The translations under genes were made by a program, and so were the position numbers. From the NCBI GenBank assembly GCA_929200485.1, contig CAKMZU010000239.1, positions 1 through 5,581 of the forward strand: DNA of 5,581 bases, in the 5' to 3' direction. This DNA comes from an uncultured Gammaproteobacteria bacterium (GTDB lineage: Bacteria > Pseudomonadota > Gammaproteobacteria > Pseudomonadales > DT-91). Under the pieces are notes generated by a model, which saw nothing but the letters and a program-made list of their open reading frames with translations, ran no database searches and had not been told where the DNA came from. Shown here one piece after another: positions 1 to 5,581 of this stretch. Within the stretch, counting starts at the first letter, position 1. Each line of letters opens with the position of its first letter.

Positions 1-3000
1 GGTCAGCGCGTTGAATACACCTTGACGGTCACCAATAAATCCAAGGTGATTGGTTTTGCAACGGTTGTTGATGAGATTGCCAATGTCATGGTTGAGACTG
101 CGGATGGTAGCTCAAAGCCGGCGTTTTCTGATATTCAGGCCAGCTACGTGATTCAAGGTGATAAAGTTATTAGTGAAGTCGTCAAAGTGCCTATTTTAGA
201 TACCGCTAACAACTTGAATACGAAGGTGAAGCTTGCAGGTCTTGATGGCACCGGTGGCGGAGCCCCTTCGTATTCGAGTGTAGTATTCACTATTTCAGGC
301 GAGGTTCGAGCTGATGCCGTTGGCGATATTTTGAATATTGCTAAAGTCGATGATAAACCTGTACCCGTTGACCCGATTAAACCGCCGCAGCCTGAGATAA
401 AAGTTGTAAAAACAGTCGCAGATCCAACTGCTGAGTATACACCGGGAGAAACGATAGGTTTTGATATCGTATTAACCAATACCGGCAAAGTGTTTTCGAA
501 AGATACCTATTTTGAAGATAAATTGGAAAATTTGGTGACTGACGTTGTCGGTGGCGGTCGAGAGCAGGTTATAGATAAATGGGATGTGGCGACCGTTATA
601 TTTTCATCGATGGATTCAAAAGCTATTGCTGGAAAAGAGGTAAACGATGCTATCGGTTATCGTAATGATTTCATCATTAAACCTGGCGATACAGCAACGA
701 TTCACCTTGAAGGCAAGGTGAAAGCGGCTGCCATTGGGGCTATTACTAACACCGCGCATTTTATTGAAAAAGAAACAGCAGCGGAGAATACGGCGCAGGC
801 AATCTATAATCCTTTGCCGGGCCAGCTAACTTTATCGAAGACGGCCAAATCACTAACGTTTATTGCGGGTCAACCCATAATATTTGATGTTGTGGCCGCT
901 AATACCGGCAAAGGCTGGCTGCAAAAACAAGTGATTGTTGATGATTTAGAAGCCATTACCACGGAGTTATCAGGTGGCGCAACAGGCAAACCGTTTAAAG
1001 CCAATAGCCTTAATGTGATACAAGATGGCCTGGAGCCTCGCTCCGCAGCATTAACAATTACAGGGAATAAGCTTACAGCAACAGCGGATATTCCGCCGGG
1101 CAAAGCACTGAACCTGCATTTGACGATCGATACCCTGCCGAATGTCGTCGGGCAAATTAAAAATACGGTGACATCGGGAGGGGATCATGGTGATGCCGTT
1201 GTTGACCCTGTGAAGGGCGATGTCACTATTGTTAAAAAAGCACTAACACCGAGTTATGCAATTGGCGAACCGGTGAGTTATCAGGTGACTGTGGCGAATG
1301 CGACGCAAGGTGTTGCCAATGACGTGAAGATAAAAGATCTGGTATCCAAGGTGATGGTTGATACTATCGACGGCACGTCCAAAAAAGCCTTTAAGACATG
1401 GCAGATCAGTTTGCAGACAGCACCTGAAAATTCCGTTATTGATCTCATAAACGGTAAGCCTTTTGTCACAGTGACTGATCAAGACTTATCCGTCAATGCG
1501 GATTTATTGGCAGGAACGCAAGCAGTTTTTACATTAACAGGCACTGTGATTGAAGATGCTACAGGTAATATAAACAATGTGGCAACTGCGCAAACCGATG
1601 GTGGCGATGAACAAAAGGATGACGATACCATCCCGCCGGGAAAGACAACTTTTACAACCTCGAAAGTTGCGGATGTGTCATTTTATAAACCATCAGAGCC
1701 TTTGAGTTTTACCTTAACCGTTAAAAATACCTCCAAGAATATCATTGTCAAAAAACAGTTGGTCGATGATGTATCTAAAACCCAGGTAATTTTATCTGAT
1801 GGCACAACAGGGCCTGCTTTCGAGGCAGGTACTACCTCAATCGACTTAATTCCGCCAGTGCCTGTCGGCAGTGAAGTCAACAAATTAAATGACACCACTT
1901 TCGAGTTGACACTCATGCCTAATGCGGAGGTTAAATTTACCGCAGTCGGCACGGTTGTGAGTAATGCGGTAGGGGATATTCAGAATACCGCAAATTTTGA
2001 TGGTGATGATTTTCCTAGTGACCCAGTGCCTAGAGAACTGCCAGATATTAAAGCCGAGTTTCATGTTGTTCAAAGAACCTATGCGCCGGGCGATACGCTG
2101 ACTTATCGCTACCGTTTAACCAATACCAGTGACTTCCCCGCGATGGGTGTTGAGGTTCAAACAGAATTTACACTCTCAAAAGGGCTGCAGATAATTGATA
2201 CCCCTGTGATTGAGAGAAAGAAGCATATACGGGCACCTTCTTTTGATATATTCGAGGTCAAAGCAGAAACTGATGGGGGGGGTGTCAGCCAGCCGGGTGT
2301 ATTTTCTAAAGGTAACCAAGACATCAATACGGTCATTGATTTGGCTGCCAATGGTGGATTTGTAGAATATACCATTAGCCCAAGGGTCGATGTCTATCTC
2401 TTTACTAAGATAGACGTCGATGCCTACTATCATTTTGCTTTTTTAGATAAGAATAAGCTTTCACCTTCTTCACCTTCTATTTCACTTGGTAATCACCCCG
2501 GTGCCGTTAAATTACGTGCAGAAACAGTTAATCCATTACCCGGTGTCGTTACGACCACAAAAATGGCAGATAAAAAAGCCTATGGAAAAGAAGACGAAAA
2601 GATTGTCTACACCATGACAGCGACAAATACGGGCACAGGTAATATGACCGATGTGCATTTAAAGGATAATATCAGAGCCATCATATCGTCAAAGACAGGG
2701 CAGCGAGTGTTTAAAAGCTGGCGTTATACCATTATTGAAAATAATAATGATGTCTCACACTTAGCGAAAGAAAATACAAACCTTGATTTTATGACCGATT
2801 TCTCAGGCAGTTCGCACACTACTGTTAGCGTAACCGTTGAAGCGGTATTGAACTCAGGGATTGATGAACCGGTTACCAACACGTTTCAGGCATTTTCTGA
2901 TGGCGGTACCTTGTTAAGTGAAAGTGACGTGACCACGCCAGTAGAGAAACCGGAGGAAACCAAGGGCAAGTTGATAATTGTTAAAACGGCTTTAACGCCA

Positions 3001-4110
3001 CAGATTCAGCCTGGCAGTATCGCTGAATACGAACTGTTGGTAGAAAACCCCAGTGATGTTGCAGTCAATAATTTTGATGTGGTAGATAATTACCCTGCAG
3101 GCTTCCGCTATGTTGAGGGCAGTGCCAAGATCCAGCAAGACAGTGTTTCTGCGTCATTTGAATTAGTGCCACCGGCGGCAACGTCACCCTCCCTTGTGTT
3201 TAAGCCGTTGAGTTTGCCCGCAGGCGACAAGCTTAAAATACGTTATGCATTAAAAGCCAGTATTGGTATCGGCTATGGCCAATATAAGAATGTGGCGTAT
3301 GCCGATGATGATCAGGGCGATAAAATTTCGGATGATGCAAACGCCTATGTGGCTATCACTGGAGATAAACTCTTTGATACCACCTCCATTATTGGCAAAG
3401 TCTTTGAGGATCACAACGGCAATGGTTATCAATCTGATGCCACTTCGAAAAATATCAAGGTGCAATCACCCGTGGCTCGAACGGATTATGTTAAGGGTTC
3501 AATGCAGCTTATCGTAGGTGATAGCGTATCCCCGAATTTAGTCAGTGACGATTGCCCATTAAATAAGGGCGTAAAAATCCCAGCCCTGTGGGGTAGATCC
3601 AATATGCCTCATACACATCCCAAAAAAGCCACCATTCGATACCAGACGCATTCGTCCAGTGTGTTACCTGTCAGTGTCATGAGCGGGACAGGAACAAATA
3701 CTCAAATTAATCCACAAGGTCAAGTGAGCAGACAACCGGAAGGTGCGCTCAAAAAGGGCTTAAGTAATGAAAATCTCAAGGTTACCCGTAATACCTATAA
3801 AAATCACAATGGCTATTTGAACGAAATTATTATTGAAAATATCGGTCTTAATGATGATGGGATTCCGGGCATTCGATTGATAACGCCCGAGGGTTTTAAA
3901 GTCGAAACCGATGAATTCGGACGCTTCCATATTCCTGATCGCTGGGTGCTGGACAACAAAGGACGTAATTTTGTCATTAAATTGGATACAGACTCACTGC
4001 CAACAGCGATGCAAGTGATCAGTGAGAATCCTAAAGTGCTCCGCATAACGCCGAATAAATTGAACAAGTTTAACTTTAGCGTGCAAAAAGAGACACAGTT
4101 GCGCGATTAG
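1..4110 (+). CDS. Large DUF11-repeat surface protein with C-terminal SdrD-B-like domain (5' end missing)
   Basis: The frame is open from base 1 (reading GQRVEYTLTVTNKS) to TAG at 4108-4110, giving 1369 visible residues. The TTG at 22 lies inside a repeat strand, so the gene surely starts upstream of the window. The protein consists of about eight Ig-like modules, roughly at residues 1-132, 133-274, 275-406, 407-547, 548-680, 681-848, 849-989 and 990-1119. Most open with a K-x-A-like strand, then a Y-x-PG-turn, a 'YTLTVTNTG'-like strand and an 'IxNTA' strand near the end. A split SdrD-B-like domain follows (residues about 1132-1369). Modules are joined by Asp/Gly/Pro-rich linkers such as NPLPG (seen twice). 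I see one cysteine (residue 1185), no LPXTG sorting signal and no barrel-type terminal strand. DUF11 proteins are generally extracellular or envelope stalk proteins; an adhesin or fibre role here is inference. It is probably co-transcribed with the barrel gene downstream. Confidence 0.93.
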   Translation, partial: GQRVEYTLTVTNKSKVIGFATVVDEIANVMVETADGSSKPAFSDIQASYVIQGDKVISEVVKVPILDTANNLNTKVKLAGLDGTGGGAPSYSSVVFTISGEVRADAVGDILNIAKVDDKPVPVDPIKPPQPEIKVVKTVADPTAEYTPGETIGFDIVLTNTGKVFSKDTYFEDKLENLVTDVVGGGREQVIDKWDVATVIFSSMDSKAIAGKEVNDAIGYRNDFIIKPGDTATIHLEGKVKAAAIGAITNTAHFIEKETAAENTAQAIYNPLPGQLTLSKTAKSLTFIAGQPIIFDVVAANTGKGWLQKQVIVDDLEAITTELSGGATGKPFKANSLNVIQDGLEPRSAALTITGNKLTATADIPPGKALNLHLTIDTLPNVVGQIKNTVTSGGDHGDAVVDPVKGDVTIVKKALTPSYAIGEPVSYQVTVANATQGVANDVKIKDLVSKVMVDTIDGTSKKAFKTWQISLQTAPENSVIDLINGKPFVTVTDQDLSVNADLLAGTQAVFTLTGTVIEDATGNINNVATAQTDGGDEQKDDDTIPPGKTTFTTSKVADVSFYKPSEPLSFTLTVKNTSKNIIVKKQLVDDVSKTQVILSDGTTGPAFEAGTTSIDLIPPVPVGSEVNKLNDTTFELTLMPNAEVKFTAVGTVVSNAVGDIQNTANFDGDDFPSDPVPRELPDIKAEFHVVQRTYAPGDTLTYRYRLTNTSDFPAMGVEVQTEFTLSKGLQIIDTPVIERKKHIRAPSFDIFEVKAETDGGGVSQPGVFSKGNQDINTVIDLAANGGFVEYTISPRVDVYLFTKIDVDAYYHFAFLDKNKLSPSSPSISLGNHPGAVKLRAETVNPLPGVVTTTKMADKKAYGKEDEKIVYTMTATNTGTGNMTDVHLKDNIRAIISSKTGQRVFKSWRYTIIENNNDVSHLAKENTNLDFMTDFSGSSHTTVSVTVEAVLNSGIDEPVTNTFQAFSDGGTLLSESDVTTPVEKPEETKGKLIIVKTALTPQIQPGSIAEYELLVENPSDVAVNNFDVVDNYPAGFRYVEGSAKIQQDSVSASFELVPPAATSPSLVFKPLSLPAGDKLKIRYALKASIGIGYGQYKNVAYADDDQGDKISDDANAYVAITGDKLFDTTSIIGKVFEDHNGNGYQSDATSKNIKVQSPVARTDYVKGSMQLIVGDSVSPNLVSDDCPLNKGVKIPALWGRSNMPHTHPKKATIRYQTHSSSVLPVSVMSGTGTNTQINPQGQVSRQPEGALKKGLSNENLKVTRNTYKNHNGYLNEIIIENIGLNDDGIPGIRLITPEGFKVETDEFGRFHIPDRWVLDNKGRNFVIKLDTDSLPTAMQVISENPKVLRITPNKLNKFNFSVQKETQLRD
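2275..2282 (+). repeat. G8 homopolymer tract inside the DUF11 gene
   Basis: Eight consecutive G bases encode Gly-Gly and the start of a third Gly codon (TDGGGVSQPG) in the sixth module. Loss of one G would bring TAG at 2363-2365 into frame, and gain of one would bring TAA at 2307-2309 into frame. Either removes the last two modules and the SdrD-B-like domain. The tract is the longest G run in the window. Poly-G tracts in surface-protein genes are a known substrate for slipped-strand phase variation; whether this one varies is unknown. Confidence 0.75.
2386..2421 (+). other. Strong intragenic hairpin (14-pair stem, 8-nt loop)
   Basis: Bases 2387-2399 and 2408-2420 are inverted repeats with one DNA mismatch, which is a G-U pair in RNA (2391 with 2416). 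A further G-U pair (2386 with 2421) extends the stem to 14 pairs around the loop CTTTACTA. It lies within module six and encodes VDVYLFTKIDVD, itself nearly palindromic as protein. T4 and T6 runs follow at 2433-2436 and 2439-2444, too far from the stem base for a classical intrinsic terminator. Confidence 0.7.
2461..2478 (+). repeat. Perfect 9-bp tandem duplication (TCACCTTCT x2)
   Basis: Two exact copies of TCACCTTCT encode Ser-Pro-Ser twice (SPSSPS) near the end of the sixth module, followed by a looser third copy (ATTTCACTT). The unit length is a multiple of three, so copy-number change would keep the frame. It is short and could be chance or a simple slippage product. Confidence 0.7.
3394..4080 (+). 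other. SdrD-B-like domain in two halves with a central insert
   Basis: The first half reads GKVFEDHNGNGYQSD (3394-3438), the usual opening of an SdrD-B-type beta domain with a D-x-N-x-N acidic loop that in the family can bind calcium. The second half, from 3859, reads GIPGIRLITPEGFKVETD and then EFGRFHIPD, and ends with SENPKVLRITPNKLNKFNFSV. In the related domains I know, the two halves are normally nearly contiguous. Here they are separated by bases 3439-3849 (about 137 residues), rich in polar residues, His and Ser. The domain closes the protein, about 10 residues before the stop. Confidence 0.65.
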
Positions 4111-4124
4111 TCATTCCCGCATGG

Positions 4125-5581
4125 ATGCAAGTTTCATCTTTGGATAAGAAAAGCCATAGGAAATTTGCCGTGCAGTTACTAAAAATCATAGGTTTATTAT
4201 CTGCGTATGGCATTGCAAGTCTTGCGCTGGCGGGCGTTGTAATAGCAGAAAATAATTTGGGTGAATTAATTCGTACGCAAACTACGGAAAATAAACCAAC
4301 ACCCGAAATTGTTCAGGATAACTCTCGAATCTATTTGAAAGGCCAAGGCGCAATTTGGGTCAGTCGTGATATTACGCGCTTTGATCCGGTAATGGATGTT
4401 ACCGTTAACGAGGCAGTCGAAGTTGTTGACGGCAAACTGAAATCACCGATAAGTTTTAATATACGAACGAATTATTCTTATTATGTAAAGCAGTGGGTGA
4501 TTGAAATCTATCGCTCGGGCGATCTGTATTACAGTGCCCCATTAAAGGTACTCAAAGGGGAGTCACTTGGCAGTAATTTAACGGTGAGCTGGGATGGTTT
4601 GACCGATAATATTGAACAGCCGTTATTCAAGCCGGGTCAGCAATTATTGTTTCGCCTGCGCGCAAAAGATATGGATGGGAATTTGGATGTCACCACAACC
4701 GGGGTGACTGAATTTTATCAAGGCTCAAGAGACACTAAAATAGATCGCTTGCATAATGATGAAGGGATGACTTTCGGCAAAGCCAGCCTTATGCGCCATA
4801 ACATACCAACCTATTCGGGTATGGCAAAATTTATCGGTTCGGGTTTGAGAAATGTAGAAAAGGTAAAAATTGGCGCGGATGAATTTACCGTTAATCACGG
4901 TAGCCTGTATGGTGAGAAGTACTTGCCAACAGGGGCGTATGAATTCCCTGTTACCATCACTTATAAAGATAAATCCACCGAAGAAAAGACCTTGTTTGCA
5001 CGTATGCCTGAAAATTACTTTGTGCAAACCGGTATCATTGATTTGTATTTAGGAAAAAATTACGTTGGCGGCAATGACGCGGTTTTAGATAACAACTATC
5101 AGTATCAAGGTGATTTATACAATCAGGGTCGTATCGCTTATTTTGGTCAGGCAAAATTGGGCGACAAATGGCGCTTAACTGCACATGTTGATACCTGGGA
5201 AGATGAAATAAAAAATATGTTCAAGCACCCGTTCGAGTCCCGCGAACGAACCGTTTTTGAGATTCTTGATGATGATGACCCCGAGTTATATTACGGCAGT
5301 TATGGCGATAACAGTAATATTCTAAAAGCCGTGAACACCAAAGGAAAAGTGTTTTTGGCGGCCGAATATGATAAATCGATGATCTTATGGGGCAATTACA
5401 ACACCGGATTTACCGGCACCGAAACCGCAAGCTATAACCGAAGCCTTTATGGGTTTAGAGGTGATTTTAGAACGCGCTCAACTACGCAGTGGGGCGATGA
5501 TGTGTTTGCGTTAACAGGGTTTACCGCTGAATCCGATACGCTTTATGCGCATGATGAGTTAATGGGAACAGGTACCAGTGT
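4125..5581 (+). CDS. Predicted outer-membrane beta-barrel protein partner of the DUF11 protein (3' end missing)
   Basis: This frame has no stop from 4125 to the window end, giving 485 visible residues. From ATG 4125 the product starts with a basic stretch (KKSHRK, residues 8-13), then a hydrophobic segment ending in ALA (34-36) or VIA (39-41): a Sec signal peptide. A GTG at 4170 (codon 16) is a real alternative start: it has AGGAA seven bases upstream and gives a compact signal peptide, while the ATG lacks a Shine-Dalgarno. Residues about 107-200 resemble a FlgD/Ig-like domain (IEIYRSGD, then VSWDG, then LLFRLRAKDMDGN). Residues about 225-290 form a second beta domain. From about 298 (YFVQTGIIDLYLGKN) alternating aromatic strands suggest a barrel. 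YYGSYGDNS (389-397), WGNYNTGFTGTE (422-433) and the following NRSLYG match, from memory, motifs of barrels associated with DUF11/SdrD-B proteins. I find no cysteine. It probably anchors or exports the upstream protein (inference). Confidence 0.9.
   Translation, partial: MQVSSLDKKSHRKFAVQLLKIIGLLSAYGIASLALAGVVIAENNLGELIRTQTTENKPTPEIVQDNSRIYLKGQGAIWVSRDITRFDPVMDVTVNEAVEVVDGKLKSPISFNIRTNYSYYVKQWVIEIYRSGDLYYSAPLKVLKGESLGSNLTVSWDGLTDNIEQPLFKPGQQLLFRLRAKDMDGNLDVTTTGVTEFYQGSRDTKIDRLHNDEGMTFGKASLMRHNIPTYSGMAKFIGSGLRNVEKVKIGADEFTVNHGSLYGEKYLPTGAYEFPVTITYKDKSTEEKTLFARMPENYFVQTGIIDLYLGKNYVGGNDAVLDNNYQYQGDLYNQGRIAYFGQAKLGDKWRLTAHVDTWEDEIKNMFKHPFESRERTVFEILDDDDPELYYGSYGDNSNILKAVNTKGKVFLAAEYDKSMILWGNYNTGFTGTETASYNRSLYGFRGDFRTRSTTQWGDDVFALTGFTAESDTLYAHDELMGTGTS
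4158..4162 (+). promoter_or_regulatory. Candidate ribosome binding site for an internal GTG start
   Basis: AGGAA lies seven bases before GTG 4170, a normal Shine-Dalgarno spacing. No comparable purine-rich motif precedes ATG 4125, whose upstream bases are the stop region of the first gene (GATTAGTCATTCCCGC). This site therefore bears on which start the barrel gene uses. Against it, the stretch between the two starts encodes a typical basic n-region of a signal peptide. Confidence 0.45.

Larger units (their letters stand above)
1..3357 (+). repeat. Array of about eight diverged DUF11/Ig-like protein repeats
   Basis: Protein-level tandem modules start near bases 1 (partial), 397, 823, 1219, 1642, 2041, 2545 and 2968. 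Recurrent signatures are 'IVKKALTP' / 'IVKTALTP' at two module starts (1228, 2977), 'DGSSKPAF' / 'DGTSKKAF' / 'DGTTGPAF' in modules 1, 4 and 5, and 'GDILNIA' / 'GAITNTA' / 'GNINNVA' / 'GDIQNTA' near module ends. At the DNA level the units are too diverged to look like recent duplications, so recombination between them is unlikely. The last module (2968-3357) is closest to the classical DUF11 form (VVDNYPAGFRYVEGS). The sixth is longest and least typical. Boundaries are by eye and uncertain by about 10 residues. Confidence 0.8.

Noticed and set aside
153..488. Reverse-strand open frame of 111 codons
   Set aside because: It is antisense to conserved DUF11 modules, has no ribosome binding site worth noting, and its product is a shadow of the Val/Thr-rich forward codons.
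1231..1755. A6 runs (near 1232, 1380 and 1749) as slippage or frameshift sites
   Set aside because: They are ordinary Lys-Lys codons common at this composition, with no stimulatory structure and no alternative frame with a sensible product.
1812..1830. Small hairpin CCTGCTT-TCG-AGGCAGG region
   Set aside because: A stem of about eight pairs with two G-U is within chance for coding sequence of this length, and there is no T-run or positional logic.
2386..2445. Intrinsic terminator at the intragenic hairpin
   Set aside because: The T-runs begin 12 or more bases after the stem, the stem is not G+C-rich, and the coding frame continues with conserved domains.
1..3357. DNA-level recombinogenic tandem repeats
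   Set aside because: Similarity between modules is at protein level only; I see no long near-identical DNA blocks between units.
3263..3517. Forward open frame of 84 codons in frame 2
   Set aside because: It lies wholly inside the repeat-protein gene, has a Met-rich product without recognisable features, and the overlapping frame has clear domain signatures.
4060..4110. Promoter for the barrel gene (TTGAAC as -35)
   Set aside because: No acceptable -10 box follows at 16-18 bases, and the short gap fits co-transcription better.
4725..5027. Reverse-strand open frame of 100 codons
   Set aside because: It is antisense to the barrel gene, whose forward frame runs uninterrupted with recognisable motifs.

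Overview
The window holds two same-strand genes, both cut by the window edges, that together look like a cell-surface system of a Gram-negative bacterium. A signal-peptide-bearing protein with outer-membrane beta-barrel character places the source among diderms. Codon use and moderate G+C (by eye a little under half) would suit a gammaproteobacterium, but no marker gene fixes the taxon.

Region 1 (positions 1-4110) is the 3' part of a very long repeat-protein gene. The reading frame is already open at base 1, so the true start and any signal peptide lie upstream. The visible 1369 residues are built from about eight diverged Ig-like modules of the DUF11 / 'conserved repeat domain' type, each about 130-170 residues. 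They are followed by a C-terminal SdrD-B-like domain whose two halves are separated by an insert of about 140 residues. Features embedded in the gene are a G8 homopolymer, a strong 14-pair hairpin and a 9-bp tandem repeat.

Region 2 (positions 4111 to the window end) begins after a 14-nt gap, or 59 nt if a GTG start is used. It is the 5' part of a second gene: signal peptide, periplasmic Ig-like domains, then the opening strands of a predicted outer-membrane beta-barrel. It stays open to base 5581. No terminator and no convincing promoter lie between the genes, so they are most likely co-transcribed.

The working inference is that the first protein is a long extracellular stalk or adhesin-like fibre and the second is its outer-membrane anchor or conduit. 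I know of related proteins in which DUF11/SdrD-B modules and this barrel occur in one chain or in neighbouring genes, but I know of no experimentally proven function, so the pairing is inferred from architecture and position. No RNA genes, mobile elements, CRISPR arrays or origins were seen. The opposite strand carries only short incidental open frames.
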